Below, one piece after another: positions 50,411 through 62,054 of a DNA stretch of 64,000 nucleotides. Both the position numbers and the translations under genes were made by a program. The first letter of the stretch is position 1; every line of letters starts with the position of its first letter. Origin of the DNA: Trichosphaerium sp. ATCC 40318 (Eukaryota > Discosea > Flabellinia > Trichosidae); the NCBI GenBank assembly GCA_038496445.1, contig JALMLS010000005.1:1-64000 (forward strand), written 5' to 3'. Under the pieces are notes generated by a model, which made no database searches, was not told where the DNA came from, and saw only the letters and a list, made by a program, of their open reading frames with translations.

Positions 50411-53400
50411 ATGTCTACAGCGCCAGAATCGGAAACGAACGTAGCCACAGCGAAAGAAAACCTTAACAAACAAGATGGGGATGCAGAAGATACTTTTACC
50501 TCACTGGCAGAGTGCAAATACTCAAACAAATTTCTCCTGCAGCTCTTTAAGAAGGATTTGGTGCCTCCCACAAAAGTTGGTGGTTATACTGGGGTAATTT
50601 CTCGTGAGGCTCAACTACCAGTGTGCCAATTGCCGGATTGGGTACGTTTTTGGACGTTTAAAGATTGATCCCATCGCTATTAGAAGGTTTTTTTTTTGTT
50701 ATTTCGTAATTTCACTTTGTTATTCATTTAAACGCGTCAGTTCTGCGACAATTGCTAAAATTCTTGCGCTTTTTCACTGACTGCCGTTGCCACGTAAAGT
50801 TTCTAGTCCCTATTTTTCTCCACAGCAACATGCCATCCTTATTTCTCTCTTTAGAACAAAAATGGACAAGGATTTAGATATCAAAGAGGCCGATACGGAA
50901 ATAGGGGAGGCCGTAGAGGAGGTGCGAAAGTTTTTTAAAAGCTGTGTTTAAAATAGCGCTAATAATACTTTAGGCAGAGGTCGTGGCGCTCCAAGCAAGT
51001 GGGACAGTAGATGGGGACCTTCTGAACGTGATGGTGTCAGCACAGATCGTGGCAATTCGCGTTGGGGAGACAGAGGAGATGCCAGTAAAAGACCACAAAG
51101 TGCCAGAGCGGACAGGCCGTCTCCTTGGGATGACCCAAGAACTTCAAAATGGAGTGAGGACGAAATGAGAAAAACAGATTTTGAAAACGCTCGGAAAGCA
51201 GCGCGTAAAGGTGATGCAAAACCAAGTGCTTCAGATGGCGCTACAAGTTGTAAGCATTCTTTTCAACCTTTTTTTTTGGTTAACAACGCCAAATAATTTT
51301 TAGTTAAATGTTTTATCGCAGGGAGATCTAAGCCAGACGGGAAACAGGCACAAAACGTGCCAAAGAATGATAATAAAGGCACACAAAACCAAAATACTGG
51401 ATTGCCTCAAATGCCAACAAAACAAAGCCCAGGCCCTCAAAGAACTCAAGCTCAACCAACACCAGGTACAGCGTTTTAATTATTATTGAAAATCACCTAA
51501 AAAATTAACGTATTTCTAGAATTACAACCGCAAGGACCTTCTCGTGTATTAAATGTAGCCCCTAATAGACAACCTAATGTAGTAGCAACACCAGCATCGC
51601 CACAACAGCCAAACAGACATTTTGATGACCAACTTGAAGCTGAAAATTCAACATGGTATTACAGAGATCCTCAAGGCCAAGTTCGTGGTCCGTATCCTTC
51701 GCGAGATATGAACAGCTGGTTACAATATTTTTATCCTATGGTTGTTGTAAGTCGCAACAAAGACCAAGGATTTTTGCCAATTGGCGAAATTGTTCAAGCC
51801 ACAGGCAAAAACCCATTCACAGGAAGACCTTGGTTGAGGCCTCTCGGTATGCCTCCTGGCATGCCTCAGGGAATGCAAAACAACGTTGCAGGTGGTAACC
51901 CTGCAATGAGCAACGTCTCTCCGCAAACTCAGCATCGTGTTGTACCAATGAACCAACCTCGACAAGCTGTAGATCCTATTGGTGCGTTATCATCGCAGTT
52001 CGGTTTAATGGGAAATACTTCGCCTGTTCAGACTCATAACGCACAACCAGCTCAGGTATGTCGTTTTTTTTTGATCATTTGTTTTTTCAACGTTTTGGTA
52101 TGAGATAATTGACCGTTTTGTAGCCGTACAACTGGAATAAGGCTTGGTCAAAAGAAAATGTTACTCAAGGAACTCTTCCACCTGCTGCTAGTCCTAAGAA
52201 AGGTCAAAGAACAGCGTTTATGCAAGAACCTGGTATGTGACTTATTACTCCTTTTATCCGCCATTCAACACCTTTCTCATTTTCTTTAGAGTCTCCAAGC
52301 GAGAATTTGAAGCGAAAACAGGGTGTATACCGACTTGATATGATTGAGCCTACAGGTGGTGCTGGCGCCCAAAATGAACCAGCAAAGGCCACTGGCGAAG
52401 ATCCAGATATTCTTAAATCTTTGTTTCCATCTCGTGAAGAACAACCAAAAGAAGAGCCTAAGAAAAAGGAAGACAAAAAGGCAGAGGAAAGCGATGATGA
52501 TTTGGCAGGTGACACTATACTGATGAAACCTCAAGCACCTGCAGCAGTAAAACCTGTGGCAAAGAAGCCTGAGAATAAGGGCACCAATGGTACTTGTTTT
52601 ACTGTGTACTTTAGTTCTTACTCAGTTTTTACAGCTCAAGAAAAGAAACGCGTTCAAAAGAATCAGAAGAACAATCAAAAGAAGCAAGGAAACCGCGGAA
52701 AAGCGAAAGGAAAGAAACAACCATCACCACGTGTCAATAAGCATTATACACAAACTATGCCGTCCCCTGGTGCTGCTAAGAGTGTACCTGTTAAGAAGCA
52801 AGCAAAGTCACCTCCTCCTAAGAAAGTGGCAGCTCCAGTTGTTGCTGAAGAACCTGTCAATCTGCCAGTTAAAGCTGTTCCAGCGCCTTGGGCTGGTTCC
52901 AACGCAAACAAGCAAAAGTCACTGAGCGATATACAAAAGGAACAGTCTCGCTATTTACAGAAACAGGCACTTACAAAAGAACAACAATGGCAGGCTGAAA
53001 GGTTAGCTTGTTATTTTATTTAGTACAACAAAAACTAATATTTTTATGCAGTGTAGTGAAGCATAAACAAGCTCAAAAAAGAGCCCAGCCATGGGGCAAG
53101 GGTAATGCTAGCTCAAAACCAAGCATTGCGTCCATCCTTTCTCAAGAAGAGGAAAAGAGGCGAAAATCTGGTAAGTGATTGTACGTAGTACTAAGAGATT
53201 AATGTTATCTTTAGCCAAGAAAAAGCCAAGCGGACCTCCTCCAAAGTCTGCTTTCCCATGGGCATTGCATGCTGGTCCACCAGCCAGCAGAGGTTTACTA
53301 CAAATCCAAAAGGAGCAAAACAGCGGTTTGGGCCAGAACACTTGGAAGCCTGAAAAAGAACAAAATGTTATACACATTGAAGCTGCTCAAGATATGAACA

Positions 53401-54397
53401 TTGTTGCTCAATTACAGGTACGCCATTACTAAACCGAAAAATATACTGATAGTTACCCAGGCAACACTACAAACTCATAGTCCAGGCCGCGCACCACAAC
53501 AACGTGCAGTGAGGCCAGCAAAGCAACAAATCTACCATCCAGGTGCTCCTAACGCTTGGAGTAAGAAGGGTAATTCAAGGGCTCCTACAGCATCTACAAA
53601 AGGGCGTTCATTACGTGATATCCAAGCCGAGGAAATGCGTAATAAAGTGCCTAAGACAAGATCTTCCTTGCCACCTGATCCAGCTATCGTGACAGCACAC
53701 AAGCGCATACCAAAATTGAATAACAACAACAAAAAGAAGACTCCAAGTCTCTACGAAGTAAAACTTTTGGAAATTACTTGATTGTTATTAACAGTTTGTT
53801 TAGATACAACAGCAACAAGCTAGGGGTAGACAACAACAAGTAACACGACAACAGCGCGGTGGTCAGGCAAAGGTTCGAATCAAAGATCATTCAAAAAAGT
53901 TATTCATTAATTGCTAGCATTCCTCTGGTTGGACTATGAACGCTAAACCAAGACCAGCGTCTTTGAAGTCTATTCAAAACCAACAACGCACTGGCTTGCG
54001 ATCTCCAGCTCCAGTTTCTTCCCACATTGATGATGAAGAAGATTTCTGGGACATGAAAACTGAAGAAAAACCTGCAGCAGCACCAAAACCAAAGTACGTC
54101 CACAGTTCCAGTGTTCATTGTTCCTTTGTTATTTTTTTTTGATTTCGTGAACATCATACTTTTGTTGGTAGAATCGTGTTGCTTACCTTATATATTAGTG
54201 AGGAGTTTCCTTCATTGGGTGCAGCAAACAGACAAACAAACTTACAAAATTATAGCGTAAAGCCTAAAGCGGGTGTTAATAAGGGACAACAAAAATCTAG
54301 ATCCCGAAAACGTGGTGGTAGGAATGTAGATAACTCCTTGCTTGGATTTTCCAATGACTACTCGCAGAGGAGTTTCGTATCCCCAAGCGATGACTAA
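50411..54397 (+). CDS. GIGYF-like GYF-domain protein (translational repression adaptor)
   Basis: ATG 50411. Near residue 37 lies YSNKFLLQLF, which fits the eIF4E-family binding motif Y-x4-L-hydrophobic. Then come RG-rich repeats (RGRYGNRGG), a KWS/WDD segment and the GYF domain at about 51640-51790: TWYYRDPQGQVRGPYPSRDMNSWL, with all signature W, G, P and Y residues that bind proline-rich peptides. The remaining two-thirds is low-complexity Gln/Lys/Pro with repeated helical SLSDIQKEQ / SLRDIQAEE-like motifs (52920, 53600) and a basic end (TAA 54395-54397). GIGYF proteins join 4EHP/eIF4E-like factors to mRNA silencing and decay machinery. About 13 exons with short introns; some joins in 53800-54200 are approximate. 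Confidence 0.8.
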
Positions 54398-54721
54398 AAA
54401 AAAAAAAGATAAAAATTTGGCTAAAACTTATTGAAAAACGCCATTGTTGACCATGTGCCACTTGTAGATGTAACTTTGTAATTAGTGTACTGGACTTAAA
54501 GAATCATACATACTTCTTCGAAAATATGACATATCAATGAGAAGTTAAGTTCTTCTGAATAGCCTTCTTTCATAGAATGAACGTACACCAAAAAAAACTG
54601 TTGTGAGAAATTTTGCCAGGAATAGTTTTTTTGACTCATACTGTAGCACCCCGCGCTTTTAATAGTTTCCAATTACAACTACACTCAATAACACCAACGC
54701 AGCTGTAATTTGGACAAAAAA
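54398..54721. promoter_or_regulatory. Intergenic region between GIGYF-like and ligase genes
   Basis: About 320 bases with an A run just after the GIGYF stop. It must hold the GIGYF 3' end signals and the ligase promoter; no motif stands out. Confidence 0.35.
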
Positions 54722-57132
54722 ATGAAAAGAAAGCTAACCGAGCAACAAGCAGCTGTGGGATTCTCCAATTTTACTTATGGCGGCGAAGAAGAAGTATCTA
54801 CGGCTAAAACAGAATTGCCGCCAAATAAAAAACACAAACCAAACCCGAACACCAAGAAATCCAAGAAAAAACCGTGGTGCAAGTATGGTAGAAAGTGTTT
54901 CAGGTTCAACGTTACAAACAGAAGAAACCAAAAATTGACTTTGCCTAGAAAAAACTTGGATCACTTCGAACAGTTCTCACACCCTCCTGGCTTTAAGATA
55001 CCTACGGGTAAAAAACCTGCCACTAATAAGGTTTGTCTCCACGCGTTGATCACGTGATTTTTGATTTACTGTGGCTAACGATAAACAAGGAACTCGGTAA
55101 TAAGAAAAAAACTGTCAAACCAAAAAAGAAGGCGCCACCTCCAAAGCAACAAATCGAAGAAGAAGAGGAAGATATAATTATGACAGAACGAAAACAAGAC
55201 GATAGCGATGACAGTAGCGACGAAGATGAGATATTAGTAGGCGCTCAACCTCTGGAAGGTAAGCATTAGTAATGTTATTTCTTATCAACTTGTTTGCCAG
55301 GAAAAACAATCGCTATAACTGGAGCGCTTAGTATGGTTCGTGCTGATATTGTCAGGATTATAAATGAATTGGGCGGTAAGTGGTCCAAACAATGCACTGG
55401 CAAGTGTACACACCTCATAGCTGCAAATCCAAATTCAGGTTCGTTTTTGTTGTTTAGAGTAAATTTCTTAAGCTGGCTTAGGCTCGAATAAACTCGACAG
55501 TGCTGAAGGTAAAGGTGTTAAAATTGTTGGCGAAGATTGGCTATTTGACATACAAAAGAAAGCTAAAAAAGCAAGCGGTGGAGATGATGTTGCTCAAAGT
55601 ACTGGGCCGTTGAAACCTAAGAATATTATGAAAGGTACTTGGTTTATTTTACTTGTGTCTAACAAAGAATAACAGATGGCGAGGTATTCGAAGTAAAGGG
55701 TGGTTCGGGGAATTATGAGATTAGATTCAGAGGAGGCGTATATTATTGCACGTGTACAGCGTGGAAGGTACTTTTACAAGTCATTTTAAACCATTTAACT
55801 GTTTCGTAGTTCCAAAACCAAGCGCCTAACTTACGTACTTGCAAACATTTGAGAGCGCATCTAGGAGATGCTTTTGAAAAACAAAGGCTTGGAAGACAAG
55901 ATCTAGCACATGTAAAAGCTGTCAAGAGTACAGCGGTGAAGCCTTCTTTACTACTGGCGCACAAGGTTCGATTCTTTTCCAGTTTTATTTTTTTCCTAAT
56001 TTTGATTCATTAGTGGAATGGAGAGAAGGATATGACGGGTTGGTGGGTATCTGAAAAACTGGATGGTGTACGTGCATTGTGGAATGGAAAGTACGTCAGT
56101 TGTATTATGTTGTAGTTGTCGTTATTAATATTTTCTTAGAATATTCCTATCAAGACTTGGTAATCAGTTCTGGGCACCAAAGTTCTTTACAGAAGGTTTA
56201 CCAGATGAGAAATTGGACGGTGAACTATTTGGTGGGCGTGGCAAGTTTCAAACAACTATTAGTATTGTAAAAAGCCAGGACGATGGTTAGTCATACAACA
56301 ACAAAGAAAAAGATGAAGGCTAACAAAGGAGTAGGAAAACGTTGGAAAGATATTGTATTTAAAGTATTTGATTGTCCTAGTAAGGCACAATTACCTTTCG
56401 AAAAACGTATGGATCACATAAAGAAAGTTGTGGAAGACTCAGGGAATGATCTTATTGAGTTTGTTGAGCAGAAGAAAGTTAAAAATAATAAACAAATAAC
56501 AAAGATGTTGGCTAATATTGAAGCCAAAGGAGGCGAAGGATTAATGCTACGTGAGCCAAAATCAACGTACGTCCAAACGTTAAATCTCCCTTGCTTCTTG
56601 AGTATCAAACATAACTTTAGTTCATTATAGGTATGTTGGTGGGCGATCGAAGACTTTGTTAAAAGTAAAATCCTTTCATGATGCCGAAGCCAAAATTGTT
56701 GGTTATGTTGCTGGTAAAGGAAAATATAAAGGAATGACAGGTAAGATAGAAAAAACCCCAAAAAATACAGTAAAGACAATCGGTAAACTAAATTTGACAA
56801 AAAAATAGGTGCACTTATATGCAACTTACCTGATGGAACAAGATTTAACTGTGGTTCTGGTCTTGACGATGCTCAAAGGAGTAAGCCACCTAAGATAGGT
56901 ACGTATTATATCAATAAATACTTTATTATGTAGTAAGTTCTTAGAGCTTGTTGGTTCTCAATTTTAACTCCCACAAAAAAATTATTTGTATTTCTAGATT
57001 TTTGCGTTTGACACTCTTTTATTAGGTTCTATTATTACTTTCCGATACCAAGAGTTGACAAACGCAGGGATACCGCGATTTCCTACTTTTGTTGGCGTTC
57101 GTATTGATCAAACTTGGCCACCACAAAAGTAA
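54722..57132 (+). CDS. ATP-dependent DNA ligase with PBZ, BRCT and SWIM modules
   Basis: ATG 54722. A PAR-binding zinc finger is formed across an intron: CKYGRKCFRKN then HFEQFSHP (54874-54991), matching the PBZ consensus C-x-Y/F-G-x2-C-Y/F-R...H...HP. After a basic and acidic linker comes a BRCT domain (KTIAITGAL, INELGGKW, THLIA, VGEDWL), then a SWIM-type CxC...CxH finger (YYCTCTAW, LRTCKHL). The catalytic ligase core follows: lysine motif EKLDGVRA, DGELFGG, GGEGLMLREP, LLKVK, and an OB fold of the small-ligase type (GMTGALICNL...PRFPTFVGVR). TAA 57130-57132. It would seal DNA nicks using ATP. The core resembles the small viral/bacterial-like ligases more than LIG1/3/4. PBZ would recruit it to poly(ADP-ribose) at breaks. 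Confidence 0.85.
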
Positions 57133-57393
57133 AAAACTCCACCAAATAAATTTTTTTATTATTCAACGGCTTGTTTCACCAACGTAAACTTTATTCTTCG
57201 TCGTTGCTGTGTTCAGAATTGTCATTGGAGGCGAAGTTGCAACTGTATTTGGTCCGGAGACTGTTACTTTTCATGCACTACGGTCCCCACAAGTCTTTTT
57301 TTTCAGGAAGTCTTGATTTTCTTATTGTCAACTTGTAATATGTTCGGTTAAACAGATCTAACAATACGAAGTGTACAACATCTCTTGCAGTCT

Positions 57394-60300
57394 ATGTACA
57401 CTGGGTTTGGTGTTGCCTTTTTGCTTCTATGTAGCTGCTGGTGCGTTTTGGCTCAACTTCCGGTTGATCACGTCCAAAAGACATGTGATTGGGGCTGTAC
57501 GCATTTTAACTGTTATTAACTACCCAAGAAGGCTATAACTCAGTTACTGATCAAATTTAGCGTATCTGACGCTCTTTCGTGCTTCTTCTTTACGTTCCTC
57601 AGCCGTAGGAAGGTACTGGAGTATTGTAACGTCTAGTGGGCGCTCAATACGATTCGGCGATCACGAAAAGGACGTTGTTCCAATAGTTCAGATACACTGT
57701 ATCGAAATAACCTTTGACGACACAATAATCGCGTCTGCAATGAGCCAAGACTTTTTACACGTGTCACTTAAATCAGGTGGTGTTAGAGTATTTCGTTATA
57801 ACGGCACTGACCTCAGAGATTGGGCCGTTGTCAATACTGAAGAGCCTTACGAAAATATAGCAGCTGTAGGAGATACGATAGCAGGTGTTAAAGGTAATCC
57901 ACAGTATGTAGTAATACATGAAAGAATAGACAACTGGAGGGAAAAAAATCTGACACTTAAAAAAGATAATGCAACTATCTTTACCAAGATTACAAGTATT
58001 GATTTCAGCAATTTCAAGCTAGGAAATGATACGTTTTATACTAGTGTATTGGTTGTTGGCGGATTACCAACATGGGAAGCTGGTCTGTGTATGGTTTATT
58101 GGGATTTCAATGCTGAAAGCACTTTTAATACTGGTTTACAATGCACACCACTAAATCAACGCAAGCACGTACAATTTGGTACTACAAGTATACATATCAT
58201 TGCACAAACCGTTTTCTTTGTAGAACTGGAATATTGTCACTCGTGTTTAAAGTTGTTTTAAGAACACGTGTTATTTTATTAGAGCTTCATGTTGTAAGAA
58301 CTTATGTTTGAACTTTAGTGAATTCTCTAGAGTTGGACTTGACGGAATCAGTTGGTGTAATAATATCACGTATAAAAATCACTGAGCAAAAGGATGGTGT
58401 ATACTTTCATGCAACATACGGTGGTGTACCAACACGTGAACTAATTGGTAATATCTCATCAAATTCTGCTTTATCAGTATTTTTTGACAGCTGTTCAAGA
58501 TATGAGTATGTCAAGACACTTTTAGTATAAATTGATCTAAACCTATATAGATTTGATGGTAACATATGTTTATACGCTAGAGTGGAAGACTCACCGTATA
58601 ATAATTTTGGAACAGCTATTGTAGGAATACAATTTGCTGAAAGTCACAGTATTGAAAGGATGTACATACCAACTCCATTTGTTTCATTTGGAACAGGAAT
58701 ACAAAGTGTTACTACGGGATTTACAACTTACAATGAACTGCCAGTACGAAATTGTAAAAAGTTTTTAACTGATAAAGGTTGGTAGCTCGTGGCAAATCCG
58801 CTAGCAACATTCAATTTTATAGGATATCTTACTCCTGATATACTAAGGAAGCAAGTGACATGTCCAAGTGGTACATATAACAATCCAAATAATGAATCTG
58901 TCCTCCCATGTAAGATGTGCCCTAAAGGAACTTATCAACCAAATAGTTGTACGAACTGTATTTTGACAACATGTTGTATTTTTAACTCTTCTTCAAATGT
59001 TTAGTCTTACGCCTCTTTTGTAGCATCTAGTTCTTGTTTGGAATGTAAGAGCGGTGAGTATTGTCCTGGTGCAGGCGCTACCAACAATGGGACGTGGCAA
59101 TATAGATCGTATTCTTTTCTTTATCCTTTTGAGGAGTTAGAACCAGAGAGTGCTGATAACGTGTTTATCCAGCTGTTGATTTCGCCGGCATCTCGCCTTC
59201 CGTATTTTGCAGTGTCTATTATACTAGCAACACTTACAGTAATTCTAATAATAGTATTCATGTGTTGTGAACACTATTGTGGAAGAGATCATCTCGTCTT
59301 TATAGCGATAAGATATATTGACCTTGGTAAGAGGATAGAGTACAGTAAAAGACGAGACAAGATGGTCAGCAAAGGAACCATTTATGGTGGAATTATAACA
59401 ATAGCCACAGCGGCGTTCTTGATACTAGCTATGATAATTGTACTTCATATATACCTGGGATACAACCGCTTGCCGTATGACTTGAATGCTACCATTCCAG
59501 ATAGGGAATTCAATACTAAGCGTACCACTGGTTTGCGTGCCATTGACCAATATAAGCGAACAGCAATGTTCGGCTTCTATGCAAACAATCAAAAGTACGT
59601 CCATGTAAGCATTTTACACGTGATTTTGCTCTACTGTTGCGGTTTGGTTCTTTCCTTTGTATCTAACAAAAAACCTAGGACAACTAATATTACACTAACA
59701 GTCGAATGGCTTGGCCTTATCTCAACATATACTAATGGTATTGAAGGCTTTATAGCACAAGATAATAAAATCTTGGAAGCATCAACGAGAATTCTCAATA
59801 CAACCAATGTAATTGACTTTGCGTATGATACTATTCTTCTTACACATAACTGTTAACCTTATTTTTACAAAAGGTTGAGCACAACTTTCTCAGCAGACTT
59901 TGCACCAAGGACCCATTATGAGTTTTCCTTCGACATTTCTGATCAAACTATCTCCAAGCAATACATAACTTTTAGTGCTATACGCTTAACACTGAAAGCA
60001 GGAGGACCTCATCGTAAGCGACTTACATATAACCTTTACTTAAGCAGGTTTTATAGCAATAACACATGTGCGTACACTCTTATCTGAAGATGGGTTATAC
60101 CTACCTTCTGAAGCTACAGAATATGTAGTAACTACAACATCACATATTCGAAAATCACAACAGTATAAAGGCGAGGATATCACAGATGGTACAAAACAAA
60201 TGTATTGTTATCTGTTTTCACTCAATCATCAGCTTTCCTTTTTGTATTTAAAGGTCAACACATGCATAAGGCTAACAATTCACTGTAGGATACATCAGCT

Positions 60301-60629
60301 TTAATGTTGGTAATAATAGAAGATTGACAGACAAGAAACAAATCAATGTTGGTGATGATCTAGCATACTCTACTTTTTTAATTCCAAAAGTAGTTGTTAT
60401 TATGGAGCATGCAAATGTTTTTGTGACTGAAACAGAAGAAATACAAATAACACAAAGATCTATACTGTTTGCAGTCATCCTTATTCAAGCACTTGTTATT
60501 AATATAGCATATATATTAAACTCAACAATTGGATTTACAATAACTGGTGTAAAAGAGATTTATAAACTTTTTTCAAAGAAAAAAAGACATATTGCACCTG
60601 GTTCATATACATTGCACAATGGACAGTAA
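57394..60629 (+). CDS. Secretory multi-pass membrane protein with cysteine-rich ectodomain
   Basis: ATG 57394 begins a likely signal peptide (GFGVAFLLLCSCWCVLA). A long ectodomain of about 500 residues follows, with beta-rich, propeller-like segments. Then two cysteine-rich modules of the GCC2/ephrin-receptor type appear (TCPSGTYNN...CKMCPKGTYQ; SSCLECKSGEYCPGAGA). Next come a hydrophobic helix (PYFAVSIILATLTVILIIVF), a basic cytosolic stretch, a second helix (IITIATAAFLILAMIIVLHIYL), a second large extracytosolic region and a third helix near 60470-60535, ending in a basic tail at TAA 60627-60629. I recognise no named family. The order suggests a cell-surface receptor or adhesion protein. 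Exons at 58250-59030 and 59850-60330 are joined only approximately, and two adjacent genes remain possible. Confidence 0.6.
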
Positions 60630-61077
60630 CCCCAAAAACATACTCTATAAACAATAAACAATAATATTGCAACCAAAAACAACAGTTCTAGTAGGGATGG
60701 TAAGAGCAATGGAGATGTTAAAATTTGAACTTTCTTCGTTCTTGTTTGGACTAAATTATGTCATATCATGTTGTAAAGAGTTTGGGTTATTTGTTGGTAA
60801 ACATATTCTATATGCCAAGGCTTGTACCTTTAGATGTAAAAAACAGCAACTGCGTCATGCGCTGGCCTACTTGGTTTTATCACAAAGTACGAGAAACGTG
60901 ATTGCTAACTGTATCTACACTATTTCACCTGTCACTACTTCACGCATTGATATTTGCCTGTATTCAATACTAACCAACCTAACGTCCATACAACAAACTA
61001 AATTTAAAAGTCATCTTATTTATTTTGGATTACAAGATAGCTGTTAGTGCATTTGGCTTATATAAAAGCTTCCAATA
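60630..61077. other. Gap between two surface-protein genes, with one doubtful frame
   Basis: About 450 bases between convergent stops. A plus-strand frame (ATG about 60699 to 61047, roughly 116 codons, several cysteines) has no domain, signal peptide or splice context. I leave it as a doubtful hypothetical frame. Confidence 0.35.
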
Positions 61078-62035
61078 TTAATGGAGGCCTAACAATGCTA
61101 AACAACCAACGAAAAACAGGAGACTGATAGAATTCAACTTATTGGATAAAGAAGTTGGTGCTTCAGGTGGAGCTAATGTTGTGGGTGACTGTGTGGGTGG
61201 TAGTGTCGGAGGCACCGTTGTAGGAGGCAATGTTGTAGGGGATACAGTCGTAGGAGGTACAGTTGTAGGAGGCAATGTTGTAGGGGATACAGTTGTAGGA
61301 GGTGCAGTTGTAGGAGGTGCAGTTGTAGGAGATATCGTGCTTGGTGGTGGTGGTGGAATCAAGCTGAATACTACCGAAGACGCGCCCATTGGATGAGATA
61401 CCACACCCATTGAGAAACTATAAAAAGGTTACCAACAACTGCGCAAAATGAGTTTGTTATGTACCCGAATGATGTCGAATTGAAAATAATATTGGTGGGA
61501 GAAACGGTGAAATTGTTGCTATCTAAAGAAAAGGCTTGCAATTCATGTTAGGGAATGACAAGTACAATGATGAATGCAAATCGGCTTAGCCAAATATGAC
61601 GAAAATAACAAACAGGCCAGTTCTGGTTGGCTGAAAAAAATGGACAAGGGTGTTTTTGTGATAAAAAAATAATACATATTTCAAACTGTTTAGCGAGTTT
61701 TCTGTTGTACATAAGCTATGAAGCGAATTGTAACATCCACAATAATATGTACCTTCAATAACTGGTTGTTCCATCACACACATTAATGTCAGTGGGCTAG
61801 TAGTAGATGTTGGCTCCCGTGACACATAGCGATATTCAAAAGAATCAGAGGTAAAATCAAGAATAAAGTCAGACGTCGCAATTCGGCTTGAATACTCTGC
61901 AATTGTATCATTAACGATAAAATTAGGGTTTTGGGGCTGCATAGAGTTTTGTAAAAAATTAAAGGATCCCCCTTTCATTGTGCAAGCTCCTCTATCACCT
62001 ACACCTGGCACACAGTTAATTTCTAACCCAAACAA
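61078..62035 (-). CDS. Mucin-like surface protein with Pro/Thr stalk and C-terminal hydrophobic tail
   Basis: The minus-strand exon at 62035-61700 encodes a cysteine-containing globular part (NCVPGVGDRGACTMKGG, YYCGCYN). A small exon (near 61520-61460) follows. The last exon contains a proline-rich run and about 15 PTT/PPTT/SPTT units, then a short linker and a C-terminal hydrophobic segment (SISLLFFVGCLALLGLH, TAA 61080-61078). A stalk plus a terminal hydrophobic tail without a cytosolic end is typical of GPI-anchored or mucin-like coat proteins. The N-terminus is unresolved: the frame continues upstream without ATG into the inverted-repeat element at about 62055, through a basic and hydrophobic stretch (KKIVPVLSCLNTFFALFG) that could be a signal peptide. 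The 5' end may therefore be missed or disrupted. Confidence 0.5.
61185..61345 (+). repeat. Tandem repeat encoding the Thr/Pro stalk
   Basis: The DNA repeats GTTGTAGGAGG and GTTGTAGGGGA-type units with 15-nt and 30-nt periods. On the minus strand these encode the PTT-type stalk units of the mucin-like protein. Such arrays change length by slippage. Confidence 0.85.
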
Positions 62036-62054
62036 TGCAAAAAATGTGTTTAAA

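Noticed and set aside
60699-61047. Cysteine-containing hypothetical frame of about 116 codons
   Set aside because: No domain, signal, splice context or neighbour logic; probably the 3' flank of the membrane-protein gene.
61142-61396. Plus-strand Gly/Val-rich frame
   Set aside because: It is the antisense shadow of the Pro/Thr stalk repeats.
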